Both the position numbers and the translations under genes were made by a program. A DNA stretch of 64,000 nt from Candidatus Nanopelagicus hibericus (GTDB lineage Bacteria > Actinomycetota > Actinomycetes > Nanopelagicales > Nanopelagicaceae): NCBI RefSeq assembly GCF_002288005.1, contig NZ_CP016771.1, forward strand, positions 868,001 through 932,000, written 5' to 3'. Below, in pieces: positions 45,941 through 55,068 of the stretch. A model generated the notes under the pieces. It was not told where the DNA came from and did not search any database. It saw only the letters and a list, made by a program, of their open reading frames with translations. Numbering within the stretch: position 1 is the first letter of the stretch; the number at the start of each line of letters is the position of its first letter.

Positions 45941-47125
45941 TTACTTACCCACTTTCTTTTTACCAACAGAATCTGCTTCATCCAACTCATCTTCATTTAG
46001 CATCAACTTCAAACGAGATTCAGGTAGCAAGCCCTCGCGTCTAAATAACATCATCAGAATTAGTACTAATCCAAAGATTAAGAAGGTGAAGGAGGCAAAA
46101 TCAATCTTGGTGCCAAAGGTGTCGTTGTAGACCCGACCAAAGGCTGATAATCCATTGCCATTTACCCAGGAGAGCACAAATGCACCGAGAATTACTCCCC
46201 AAACATTTCCCATTCCGCCAAGTACTACCATCGCAAGTAAGAAGATGGAGATAGTGAAGTTGAAACGTTCTGCGTAAACACCATCCACGTGGGTAGCAAA
46301 TGCCACACCACCAAGGCCGCCAGCAAAGGCACCAACTGCATAAGCTGCAAGTTTTGTGCGCATCAACGGCACACCCATCATGGAGGCAGCAAGCTCATCC
46401 TCACGGATTGCCAGCCATGCCCTTCCTAATCTGCCACGACGAAGCCGTAGTGAGATAAACACCATCACTGCGGTAAGTAGCAAGAAGATTAGTAATTTCC
46501 ACCCAAAATCAAATGGCCCAAGATCCTTCACTCCAACTGGAATCGGATCCACCCGCACAATTCCGCGGGTGCCATTTGAGATATTAAAGCCAAAGAAGTT
46601 TTCACCATTGAAAAATACCTGCGGAATAATCTCGCCAAAACCAAGTGTTACCAGCGCTAGGTAATCACTCTTTAAACGCAGGGTTGGTGCACCAATTAAT
46701 ATTCCAAAGAGGGCGCAGACAAAGCCACCAATAACTAAGACCATCCAGAAGTTAATATGAATGCCTGGAGCTGCTGCTGGAACTGATCCTAAGAAATGAA
46801 GATTTAAAAAGTAGAAAAACTCTGACATAAACCAACCTGCGCAGTAGCCACCAATTGCCCAGAATGCAACATATCCAAGATCTAGCAAGCCTGCGTAACC
46901 AACCACAATATTTAGGCCTAGCGCCATGATCACATAAACCAAAGATTCATTTACCGCAGCAGGTGGCATCCAACGATTTACAACGTTGTAAATTCCAGAA
47001 GGTAGGCCATCCCAAGGTAGCAAAAATTGGTAGGTGATAAAGAGAATTAATCCAGCAATTGAGTAACCAATTATCCACTTGCGATTTGATCTAGTGACAT
47101 TATTTGCTACTGAGGTTTTGGCCAT
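45941..47125 (-). CDS. livM: branched-chain amino-acid type ABC transporter permease
   Basis: Membrane subunit of 394 residues with about nine hydrophobic segments, the conserved GYAGLLDLGYVAFWAIG stretch and the EAA loop region AIREDELAASMMGV. It has a long charged C-terminal tail (about residues 370-394, with EDELDEADS and KKKVGK). ATG at 47125 has AAGGTG about eight bases upstream. Confidence 0.93.
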   Translation of the reverse strand: MAKTSVANNVTRSNRKWIIGYSIAGLILFITYQFLLPWDGLPSGIYNVVNRWMPPAAVNESLVYVIMALGLNIVVGYAGLLDLGYVAFWAIGGYCAGWFMSEFFYFLNLHFLGSVPAAAPGIHINFWMVLVIGGFVCALFGILIGAPTLRLKSDYLALVTLGFGEIIPQVFFNGENFFGFNISNGTRGIVRVDPIPVGVKDLGPFDFGWKLLIFLLLTAVMVFISLRLRRGRLGRAWLAIREDELAASMMGVPLMRTKLAAYAVGAFAGGLGGVAFATHVDGVYAERFNFTISIFLLAMVVLGGMGNVWGVILGAFVLSWVNGNGLSAFGRVYNDTFGTKIDFASFTFLIFGLVLILMMLFRREGLLPESRLKLMLNEDELDEADSVGKKKVGK

Positions 47126-47130
47126 AGTCT

Positions 47131-48183
47131 TTACACCTTTTCCGTAACTGCTTTGCCCAATAAACCAGCAGGCTTAAAGACCAAAATAATAATCAAGATG
47201 GTGAACACAACTGATTGTGACCATTGCTGGCCAAATGCAATTGGCAAGCCATCATTTAATCCCTGAATAAGGCCGATAAGTAATCCACCAATAACCGCTC
47301 CCCATAGATTGCCAATTCCACCTAGTACGGCGGAGGTGAATGCAATCAAGCCCAGCTGGAATCCTAGGTTGTAGTTAGTGGTACCAATAGATTGCTGATA
47401 CAAAAGTCCGGCGGCTCCCGCCATCGCACCTCCCAAAGCAAATGTGAAGGCGATTGTCTTATTCACATTGATGCCCATCAATGTTGAAGCATCTCTATCT
47501 TGTGAGGTTGCCCGCATAGCTTTACCCTGCTTGGTGCTGGTGACCAAATAATTTAATCCAACCAGTAACGGGAATCCAATTAAAAACAACCAAATTGTGG
47601 TCATGCTGATTCGAATCTCACCAATATAAATGTCACTGTTAGGAATCACTGTTGGCCACTGCCGTGGAGTAGATCCATTCCATTTCAAACCAATAAAGTT
47701 CAGTAAAAACGACATACCGACTGCGGTAATTAAAGGTGCAAGCCTGGGTGCGTGCCGCAGCCTCCGATAAGCAAGCCGCTCAATCAAAACATTTATAACC
47801 GCTCCAAAGATCATTACCGCTATCAAACATAATCCAAAGGCAAACCAGCCATAACCATTTGATTGATCAGCGCCAAGCCAATATGTGATAAAGAAAGAGG
47901 AGAAAACGGCGCTAAGCATAAATAGATCACCGTGAGCAAAGTTGATCAACTCAATAATTCCGTAAACAAGTGTGTAGCCAAGGGCGATTAGCGCGTAGAT
48001 AAGGCCATTTCGAAGTCCAGAGATCGCTACCTGCACAAACTGCTCTGGTGCTTTGATTAAATTTGCTAACATCCAAATTGCTGCCAGCAAGCTGATGACA
48101 ATGGCGCCAGTGCGCTCAATTCGTTGCTGACGAATTTGACCAGGAGTGCCTTTAAAACTCTTTGTCTCAACCGCTTTATTCAC
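47131..48183 (-). CDS. livH: branched-chain amino-acid type ABC transporter permease
   Basis: Membrane subunit of 350 residues with about eight helices, GLIYALIALGYTLVYG and the EAA-loop MRATSQDRDASTLMGI. Two GTG codons compete, 48189 and 48183; 48183 is chosen because GGGAG then sits five bases upstream, while it overlaps the 48189 codon. It lies 169 bases after livK, with a hairpin terminator between. Confidence 0.92.
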   Translation of the reverse strand: MNKAVETKSFKGTPGQIRQQRIERTGAIVISLLAAIWMLANLIKAPEQFVQVAISGLRNGLIYALIALGYTLVYGIIELINFAHGDLFMLSAVFSSFFITYWLGADQSNGYGWFAFGLCLIAVMIFGAVINVLIERLAYRRLRHAPRLAPLITAVGMSFLLNFIGLKWNGSTPRQWPTVIPNSDIYIGEIRISMTTIWLFLIGFPLLVGLNYLVTSTKQGKAMRATSQDRDASTLMGINVNKTIAFTFALGGAMAGAAGLLYQQSIGTTNYNLGFQLGLIAFTSAVLGGIGNLWGAVIGGLLIGLIQGLNDGLPIAFGQQWSQSVVFTILIIILVFKPAGLLGKAVTEKV

Positions 48184-48289
48184 TTGCACTCCCTCTAGAC
48201 CTTCAAAACTCAGTAGTAAACCTTAAAACCTTGGTAAAAGATACAACAGTAATGGGGATTTGATAAGAGCAATTTAAAGAAAGAACTTG

Positions 48290-48329
48290 TATAAGTAAAT
48301 TTGGGTGGCTCATTTCAGAGCCACCCAAA
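48290..48329 (-). terminator. intrinsic terminator/attenuator between livK and livH
   Basis: A perfect 12-bp stem (48300-48311 with 48318-48329) around a 6-base loop lies 23 bases after the livK stop; the minus strand continues TTTACTTAT. Partial termination here would give more binding protein than permease, the usual need of such importers. Confidence 0.75.
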
Positions 48330-48352
48330 CCTTTACTGCTTTTAAACCAGAA

Positions 48353-49591
48353 TTAATTGATAGTGATCTTCTTTACGAAGGTCTCTTTCTGGTCTTTAAC
48401 TGTGAGAATAGTGATGTCCTTTGAAAGGATATCGCCATTGGCATCGAACTTAAGTTCTGTACCCACTACTGATTCCTCAGCAGGGATTACAACAGTTTTC
48501 ATTGCCTCAAATACACCCTTACGAGTTCCGTCAGATGCTGCAATTGCTGCAAGAATTACTTGAGCTGCTGCTGCACCATAAACGGAGAATGAGCTAGTTG
48601 GAGCCTCACCGTACTCCGCTAGGTAGTCAGCTTGGAACTTCTCTGCTGCGCCACCTGTTGGGAATTGGTCAATTGAAAGACCAGTAAATGAAAGGTATGC
48701 ACCGGCTGCTTCTGGCAGAGCCAAGAAGTCTGGGTATCCAGTAAAGCCGTCTGGCATCATGAACTTAACTTTGGTGTTATCGCCAAGGTACTTAACCTTG
48801 TCTTTTACTAACTGTCCACCGTTAAGGTCAAAGATTCCGCCAACATAAACCATATCTGGCTTTGTTGCCTTGATCTTTGTAAACAATGCTTCGTAGTTAG
48901 GAGCTTTATCATCCCAACCAGTTCCAGCATCTCCATCTGCAAGCAAGGTTAGACCTAGTGCTTTAGCAGCTGAAGTGAAAGAACGTGCAACACCGATTCC
49001 GTATGTTTGACGATCGTTAAGTACATAAACTCTCTTAACGCCAAGGCTGGCAGCAAACTCTGCTGCAGCATTTCCTTGGTTATCATCAGTTGTTACAACT
49101 CGGAAGTAGTTACGTGCACCTGTTGGGTAATATTTCTCTGGCTCGCCTGCATCCCATGCCTTTGTAAGACCTGGGTTTGTGTTTGCGTTAGAAACCATGA
49201 TCATTGGACCATCTGGATCTTGATTTAATACCGGAACAATAATCTTTGCACAACCTGAGTTGTAAGTTCCCATTACAGCAACTTCATCCTTAGCAGCAAC
49301 GTGTGCTTGGGCGTTCTTTGCGCATTGCGCATCATCCCATGAACCTTTTGCTGCAGTTGAGTTGTCATACTCGCGGAAACCAATTGTGAATTCGCCAGCT
49401 TTGTTACCAGCTTGCTTTAGCAATAAATTAATTGCGTTGTTTGTTGATTTACTCTGATCTGCAGATCCGCCCTGTAGTGGTAGGTCAGATGCAATGAAAA
49501 GATCAGAAGAAGATGAGGAGCAAGATGTCAGCACTAAGCTCACTGAAGCAGCAAGAGCGACAACCGCAACCTTTAAACGGTTCTTTTTCAT
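48353..49591 (-). CDS. livK: substrate-binding lipoprotein of the Liv-type transporter
   Basis: Extracellular receptor (periplasmic-binding-protein type I, family of LivJ/LivK). The 412 residues have a lipoprotein signal with lipobox LTSC (Cys near residue 24), a Ser-rich linker and the two-lobe body with GTYNSGCAK and VSNANTNPGLT. ATG at 49591 is chosen; the frame begins one codon earlier with TTG. AAAGG lies about 12 bases upstream. The preferred ligand cannot be read from sequence. Confidence 0.93.
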   Translation of the reverse strand: MKKNRLKVAVVALAASVSLVLTSCSSSSSDLFIASDLPLQGGSADQSKSTNNAINLLLKQAGNKAGEFTIGFREYDNSTAAKGSWDDAQCAKNAQAHVAAKDEVAVMGTYNSGCAKIIVPVLNQDPDGPMIMVSNANTNPGLTKAWDAGEPEKYYPTGARNYFRVVTTDDNQGNAAAEFAASLGVKRVYVLNDRQTYGIGVARSFTSAAKALGLTLLADGDAGTGWDDKAPNYEALFTKIKATKPDMVYVGGIFDLNGGQLVKDKVKYLGDNTKVKFMMPDGFTGYPDFLALPEAAGAYLSFTGLSIDQFPTGGAAEKFQADYLAEYGEAPTSSFSVYGAAAAQVILAAIAASDGTRKGVFEAMKTVVIPAEESVVGTELKFDANGDILSKDITILTVKDQKETFVKKITIN

Positions 49592-49805
49592 CAAGGGGTT
49601 AAACCTTTCTTAGTTTTACACAGCCAACAGATGCCAACTATGTGTGGGGAAAGGTTAGAGGCTCGGGGATTTTTTCGCCAACCGAGAGTGAGCCTAGAAC
49701 CGCCTGATAAGGCAGAAACTCAAGAAAAAACTACTCAAATTGGTGAAATTACAAAATTGTTATACGCACTCGGGGAGGTTGAGTGACCCACCCACCTCAC
49801 GATTA

Positions 49806-51005
49806 CTAGCGAGTACTTGATCCTATTCTGCCAAAGTAAACCAGGGCCAACATGATTGTTGCACAGATGAGCAGTGCCACAGTAATTGAAGTTGCTTGCA
49901 CAATCCAAGCCAAAATAGTTTTAGCAATAAAAATAATAAAGACATTTACAAAACTAAGTTGTGCTACCGCCATAGCGTTTTGACCGTTAGACAACCGTCC
50001 TGCGATGGAGAAGAAAATTGGCGACATTGCAGAGCTGCCTAAACCTGCTAATAGAAATCCGAAAAACGCAAGCGCAAATGCTAAGCCTTTGCTTTTATCT
50101 TCCACAAGTTTTGAGGTGATGATCATCAAGCTAAATCCCAAGCCACCTACTAAACCACCTGTTTTAATCCAGAATTGTTCACTTTGATGTTTAAGCGCCC
50201 AACCAATTGAGTAGCGACCGATAATTAAGCCAATTAGATAGAGCAGATAATTTAAGGTTGCAATTGATGCCCCCATGCCAAGCTCCTCTTTACCAAACAA
50301 AGTTGCCCAATCTGCAATTGTAAACTCCATAATTGAGGCACAGAAGAATCCAATACTTAGAAACCAATTAACCTTGAACTTGAACTGCTTAATTGAGGTC
50401 ACCTGATAAGCATCCTCGCCACTAGGTTTTTCTGGAAAGGTTTTAGATAACTTAGCAATACTAATCTGGGTAACAACCCAAAAAATAATCATTAAGAGTG
50501 TGATATGCCAAGTTATTGATATCTGATTTGAAATTATAAATGCAATGGCCGCTGTACTCATCGCCCCTGCAGCCCAAGCACCATGAAGCTTTGAAACAAT
50601 TGGTGAGCCAATCTCATCTTGTCGATGCAGTGAATGGCCACTTGATGCAATATGAAATATTGAGACGCTCGCGCCTGCCGAAATATTAAGAATAAGAAAA
50701 AGCAAGGGTGAGGTGGTGTGTACTAATAGGCTATAAGAAACGGCAATTGCAGTCGCGCCAATTTGAAGTGATCGCTTAGCACCAATGGTATGAACAATTT
50801 GTCCCCCAATTAATAACATAATTATTGAACCAATCGAACCAGTGCCAAGTAAGGTGCCAAATGTTCCATTGTTCACATCTAAATTAGCTTTTAGATCTGG
50901 AGTGCGGGGAGCAAGCGACATAATAGAAATGCCAAATAAAAAGAAAATTAGACTTAGGTTATTCTTTTCTTGATTTGTGTACTCAGATTTATTGAAGTTT
51001 TTCAA
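49806..51005 (-). CDS. major facilitator superfamily transporter
   Basis: The 399-residue protein has twelve hydrophobic segments and an MFS loop (GGQIVHTIGAKRSL) between helices 2 and 3. It resembles the FucP/YbjJ-like branch in which many members are putative exporters or sugar carriers. The start is TTG at 51005, overlapping the stop of the thioredoxin-like gene (TTGA). Last gene of a three-gene unit. Confidence 0.82.
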   Translation of the reverse strand: MKNFNKSEYTNQEKNNLSLIFFLFGISIMSLAPRTPDLKANLDVNNGTFGTLLGTGSIGSIIMLLIGGQIVHTIGAKRSLQIGATAIAVSYSLLVHTTSPLLFLILNISAGASVSIFHIASSGHSLHRQDEIGSPIVSKLHGAWAAGAMSTAAIAFIISNQISITWHITLLMIIFWVVTQISIAKLSKTFPEKPSGEDAYQVTSIKQFKFKVNWFLSIGFFCASIMEFTIADWATLFGKEELGMGASIATLNYLLYLIGLIIGRYSIGWALKHQSEQFWIKTGGLVGGLGFSLMIITSKLVEDKSKGLAFALAFFGFLLAGLGSSAMSPIFFSIAGRLSNGQNAMAVAQLSFVNVFIIFIAKTILAWIVQATSITVALLICATIMLALVYFGRIGSSTR

Positions 51006-51892
51006 AACAGCGCACTTGCCAATTGGCTTCTGGCCTTCACCAACCTGGGATCGGTGGGATCAACTAGATTAAATAGAGAGATCAGGTGTGCTTTCACCTT
51101 ATCTCGATCATCACCGGAAAAGGATTTGACCGCTTTTATCAGCCGATCAAAGGCGGCTTCATAATTTCCAGTTGCTATCTCAATATCAGCACACATCATT
51201 TGGCTGGTCAGATCATCATCTTTTGCATTTTTTAAACTCAGTACTGGATCTAAGCCATCGATGCGGAGCATCAAATTAACCTGTGCTAACCCAACTACTG
51301 CAACCTGCTCATTTGGTTTTCGCTTAAGCCATGCCTCATATGAAAGCTTTGCTGCTTTGTAATCACCCTTCTCCATTGCCGCATATGCAGCCTCTTCTTC
51401 AGCCTCCATTGGAATCTCAGCTGGACCTTCAGGTGCGCTACCAACTCCTTTTTGGGAGGCTAGCTCAAGTAATTTATTAATTACTAATCTCACCTGATCA
51501 GCAGGTGGAACAGATTCAAAAAGGGGAAGTAATTGCTCTCCAATAATTGCAATTGCAACTGGCACTGATTTTATTTGTAGCGCTTGGGCCACCTGTGGTT
51601 GGGTATCAATATCTACTACGCCCAGTAACCAAGTGTTTTTATCAGCAATCTCAAGCTTTCCTAAAGTTTCTAATATCTCCTTTGCCTGCGCACTTCTGGT
51701 AGACCAAGCCAGCAAAATCACCACACACTCTTTGGATTTTGCAACAAAGTCAGCGACTAGATTCTCTTGCGTAACCGGCTTGCCATGAGTGGGAGTAACT
51801 GCTTCACCTGTTGGCTTTTTTAAGGTGGATAGATCAAAGGCATTGGCGAAGTTGGCACCTGCCATGCCTGGGATGGGTTTATTTGTACTCAT
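51002..51892 (-). CDS. thioredoxin-fold/TPR protein (YbbN/CnoX-like), no CxxC
   Basis: The 296 residues show an N-terminal thioredoxin fold (about 40-150) and a C-terminal TPR region (about 160-290), the layout of the chaperedoxin CnoX/YbbN. At the redox position the sequence is AWSTRSAQ, so both cysteines are replaced and redox activity is not expected; the cis-Pro is kept in KSVPVAI. Probably a holdase-like chaperone. ATG at 51892 overlaps the DUF4032 stop (ATGA). Confidence 0.85.
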   Translation of the reverse strand: MSTNKPIPGMAGANFANAFDLSTLKKPTGEAVTPTHGKPVTQENLVADFVAKSKECVVILLAWSTRSAQAKEILETLGKLEIADKNTWLLGVVDIDTQPQVAQALQIKSVPVAIAIIGEQLLPLFESVPPADQVRLVINKLLELASQKGVGSAPEGPAEIPMEAEEEAAYAAMEKGDYKAAKLSYEAWLKRKPNEQVAVVGLAQVNLMLRIDGLDPVLSLKNAKDDDLTSQMMCADIEIATGNYEAAFDRLIKAVKSFSGDDRDKVKAHLISLFNLVDPTDPRLVKARSQLASALF

Positions 51893-53118
51893 CGATTAAT
51901 TACCACCCCTGAATCCATTCGATACGGCAAAACCTTCTCAATGTAATCTGCAGTAGCAAAATCTAGCCCAACATCTCGGCCTAGTTTTTCACCCAAGTAC
52001 CAGCGGTTCTCCAATACCTCATGAAATAACTGTGCTGGCTCAACTCTGCCCTTTAAGTTTTCTGGAACTTGATTTACCACCCGTCTAAATACATCAGAGA
52101 GCCACTGCTTTACTACTACAGAGTTGGAGGTGTTTGGGGCAAACTCTCTAGCTTTGTAACGATCATAGGAGGCAAGTAATCGCTTTGCCTGCAGCTCCTC
52201 TGTTTGTAATCCCATTAACTCATATAAACGATTAGCGTGATACCTTGCTGCAACCAACTTTGGTTGAAATCTAATTGACCCCTTATCCCCCGCTGTGGTT
52301 ACCTCAACCTCCTCCACTGCAAAACCAAGATCTTGCAAACTTCGCATCGCCCGCTCCACCGCCTGGCGATCGGAGGCATCTAATATCTGTGGCTCCTTTA
52401 ACATCTTCCACAATCGTCGATACCTTCTTATTACACCATCTGATGCTCGCACTGGGTCGATCTCTTGCGATAAAACTCCGGCGATAGCCAAGTCCTCTAA
52501 CTCTGCTGCTACATTAAAGTGAGTTAGCTCTAGATCATGCTCGCGCTGGCCATCACTTAAAGATTTATGAAACTCACCTGTTTCTGCATCCACTAGATAG
52601 GCGGCAAAATCATTGGCATCTCTTCTAAATAAAGTATTAGAAAGTGAACAATCTCCCCACCAAAAACCAATCAGATGCATCCGCACCAAAAGTAAGGCGA
52701 GCGCGTTAGCCATATTTAAAATCTCAGTTGGTGTAACTGCGCTACTTAATATGACTCGATAAGGAAGTGAGTAAGGCAGATACTTAGTAACTAATGCGGA
52801 TGGCAACTCATTGCCATCCTTATCTAATCTGCCCTCAATTACCGCAACCGGCTCCACAACTGGGGCGGTACGTTGGTTTAAATCGCGCAGTAATGTGTAC
52901 TCTCGGTTGGCAAACTCTGAAACCGTCTCCTTGACTGCAAATATCTCACTATTACTTCGCTTTTGATCTGATCTGATTAATCTGACCACATGCCGTGATA
53001 TTCCACGCATTGAGGTGAGGACCTCATCCTCGGGCCAATTTTCTAGCGGTTGATCCCAAGGCAGATTTGCCAAGGTTGCAATCTCCTCGCCCAATCCTTT
53101 GATTCGTAGCCCGCTCAT
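51889..53118 (-). CDS. DUF4032 protein (kinase-like fold)
   Basis: Actinobacterial protein of 409 residues. It has kinase-like features: VKETVSEFANREY (Lys-Glu region), FWWGDCSLSNTLF (catalytic-loop-like, D and N kept) and LVDAETGEFH (DFG-like position). The family includes LPS-kinase-like proteins of unknown substrate. First gene of the DUF4032-thioredoxin-MFS unit; it diverges from the AI-2E-type permease gene. Confidence 0.83.
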   Translation of the reverse strand: MSGLRIKGLGEEIATLANLPWDQPLENWPEDEVLTSMRGISRHVVRLIRSDQKRSNSEIFAVKETVSEFANREYTLLRDLNQRTAPVVEPVAVIEGRLDKDGNELPSALVTKYLPYSLPYRVILSSAVTPTEILNMANALALLLVRMHLIGFWWGDCSLSNTLFRRDANDFAAYLVDAETGEFHKSLSDGQREHDLELTHFNVAAELEDLAIAGVLSQEIDPVRASDGVIRRYRRLWKMLKEPQILDASDRQAVERAMRSLQDLGFAVEEVEVTTAGDKGSIRFQPKLVAARYHANRLYELMGLQTEELQAKRLLASYDRYKAREFAPNTSNSVVVKQWLSDVFRRVVNQVPENLKGRVEPAQLFHEVLENRWYLGEKLGRDVGLDFATADYIEKVLPYRMDSGVVINR

Positions 53119-53184
53119 ACCCTTATTCTCTCTTATTTAACCTGCACTCACTAACCAAATCCGCTTACTGATGGCAAAAGCGGT

Positions 53185-53190
53185 TAAAAT
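53185..53190 (+). promoter_or_regulatory. -10 box of the leaderless AI-2E-type permease gene
   Basis: TAAAAT is followed by exactly six bases and ATG 53197. No ribosome site; the -35 is unclear. Confidence 0.5.
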
Positions 53191-53196
53191 TACTAA

Positions 53197-54339
53197 ATGG
53201 CTAGATTTAGTAAACCAAAAGTTGGTAGGAAATTAACACCACTACTTCGCCGTAAAGTTAAAGGCAACCTGCCAGAGGATTTTGGGATTGCTGGAAAACC
53301 AGTTGATACCACCCACCCCTTTTACTTTGGCTTTATGGTCACAGTTGGCGCACTTATCGCACTGACCACACTAAGGGCCCTGGCATCGGCAAGTTCAGTA
53401 TTTATATTAATTATTATCGCAATTTTCTTAGCAGCTGGTTTAAATCCGGCAGTAATGTTTTTCCAAAACCGAGGCTTAAAGCGAGGCGCTGCGGTTGGCG
53501 CAGTAATGGCCTGCGTCGTAGCCTTTGTTGGTTTATTTTTTGCAATCGCAGCTCCGCCTTTAGTTGATCAAGGCAATCAATTACTGGATAACGCCCCGCA
53601 ATTAGTTAAAGATTTAAATAACAACGCCTTTATTAATGATCTCAATCTTAGATACGGAGTTATTGATTCCCTGGAAAGCCGGCTTGATTCGGTGATTAAG
53701 GATGGCCAATTTGCCATCACCGCCTTTGGCGGCGTAATTGGGGTTGGAAAGGCTGTGGTTAGTGGCTTGTTCTCCGCCTTTACCATCTTAATTTTGACGC
53801 TTTATTTTTTGGCATCTCTGCCACAGGTAGTTAATATCAGTTTACGTTTTGTGCCAGCAACGAGGCGAGATCGGGTATCTAAGTTGACTAATGCAATTAT
53901 TAGCCGAGTTGGTTCATTTGTTGGCGGCCAATCAATTATCGCTGCTCTGGCTGCAGTATTTATCTTACTTATGGGCTTAACAATTGGCATGCCATACCCA
54001 GGGCCACTTGCGATGGTGGTGTTAATCTGTGGCTTTGTTCCGCTCATTGGCCACTTCATTGGAATGACTATTGTTACTTTAGTAAGTCTTACCGATTCAC
54101 TTACCACTGCTGCAATTGCACTCGGTGCTTATATTGTTTATGTGCAGATTGAAAATTATGTAATCACGCCAAGAATTATGCGAAAATCTCTGGCTATCCC
54201 TGGGTTGGTGACAATTATCGCTGCCCTGCTTGGCTCATCTTTACTGGGCTTGGTTGGTGGCTTATTAGCGGTGCCAATTGCTGCTGCAATTCTTCTTATC
54301 TTAGATGAGGTAGTTTTCCCAAGAGCTGATCAATCCTAA
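53197..54339 (+). CDS. AI-2E/PerM family membrane protein
   Basis: The 380 residues have about eight hydrophobic segments in the PF01594 pattern: two helices, a pair, a polar central loop (about 130-175), then four to five helices with PLIGHFIGM and a C-terminal LLGLVGGLLAVPIAA. Members export autoinducer-2 or act as antiporters or uncharacterised permeases; the specific role is not readable. Its stop codon overlaps that of the convergent hydrolase in CTAA (54336-54339). Confidence 0.88.
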   Translation: MARFSKPKVGRKLTPLLRRKVKGNLPEDFGIAGKPVDTTHPFYFGFMVTVGALIALTTLRALASASSVFILIIIAIFLAAGLNPAVMFFQNRGLKRGAAVGAVMACVVAFVGLFFAIAAPPLVDQGNQLLDNAPQLVKDLNNNAFINDLNLRYGVIDSLESRLDSVIKDGQFAITAFGGVIGVGKAVVSGLFSAFTILILTLYFLASLPQVVNISLRFVPATRRDRVSKLTNAIISRVGSFVGGQSIIAALAAVFILLMGLTIGMPYPGPLAMVVLICGFVPLIGHFIGMTIVTLVSLTDSLTTAAIALGAYIVYVQIENYVITPRIMRKSLAIPGLVTIIAALLGSSLLGLVGGLLAVPIAAAILLILDEVVFPRADQS

Positions 54340-55046
54340 ACTTCAATAGCAAGTGGCAATCTGCTGGGTGCAATAACCTTAACAATCTCACTTAACACCA
54401 AATGAACCATTGGCTCACCTACCCATAGGTGCTTAGCACCTGCCACATCAATCTGCTTTAAGTTTTTAACCTTTGAAAACTTCAGCTTTGCTGCTTCAGG
54501 CTTTAAGTAATCATCTAACTCAGGGATTAGTGCAGTAATCACTCTGCCATCTTTAATCCAAAAATCTAGATCATCCTGCGTGGTAGATAACATCGGTGGG
54601 CTTAGCAGTATTAACTCTTTAATTCTTTTATCTCTTGCATATTGCAATGCCAGCTCAGTACCAAATGACCAGCCGATTACATATAAAACTTTTGTCTTTA
54701 ATTGCTCAAAACAGTAATCAAGAGCTGCTAATACATCTAACTTTTCACCTTTGCCATGGTCATACTCACCATCACTTTTTCCTGCTTCACTAACAGTTCC
54801 TCTGGTGTTAAATCTAATTATTTGAATTCCAGCCATGGCAGGTAATCGATTTGCTGCCTTTTTATATATATGAGAATCCATCATTCCCCCACCTGATGGG
54901 TTGGGATGAAGCATTAAAAGTGAGCCACTTACTTCACCCAGCGGGGTAGAAACCTCACCAACTAAATTAAGCCCATCGCTTGTTTTTATGGTTATTGCGC
55001 TGCGATTAGCGGGCAATACCGTTGAAGGGCGGATTAACTCTGGCAC
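54336..55046 (-). CDS. alpha/beta hydrolase
   Basis: The 236-residue protein has the alpha/beta-hydrolase fold with oxyanion region HPNPSGGG, nucleophile elbow GWSFG and a late His in AGAKHLWVG. Of the short CarO/dienelactone-like hydrolase type; substrate unknown. The start is GTG at 55046. TAAACT lies exactly six bases upstream, so the message is probably leaderless. Its start codon is only 22 bases from the divergent aldehyde dehydrogenase start. Confidence 0.83.
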   Translation of the reverse strand: MPELIRPSTVLPANRSAITIKTSDGLNLVGEVSTPLGEVSGSLLMLHPNPSGGGMMDSHIYKKAANRLPAMAGIQIIRFNTRGTVSEAGKSDGEYDHGKGEKLDVLAALDYCFEQLKTKVLYVIGWSFGTELALQYARDKRIKELILLSPPMLSTTQDDLDFWIKDGRVITALIPELDDYLKPEAAKLKFSKVKNLKQIDVAGAKHLWVGEPMVHLVLSEIVKVIAPSRLPLAIEV

Positions 55047-55062
55047 AAAAAGAGTTTACTCT
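55034..55062. promoter_or_regulatory. overlapping divergent leaderless promoters
   Basis: Plus strand: TTAACT (55034-55039), 17-base spacer, TACTCT (55057-55062), six bases, ATG 55069. Minus strand: TAAACT (55053-55058), six bases, GTG 55046. The two -10 boxes overlap by two bases and the plus-strand -35 lies inside the hydrolase coding sequence, so RNA polymerase cannot serve both at once. Confidence 0.55.
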
Positions 55063-55068
55063 TACCTT

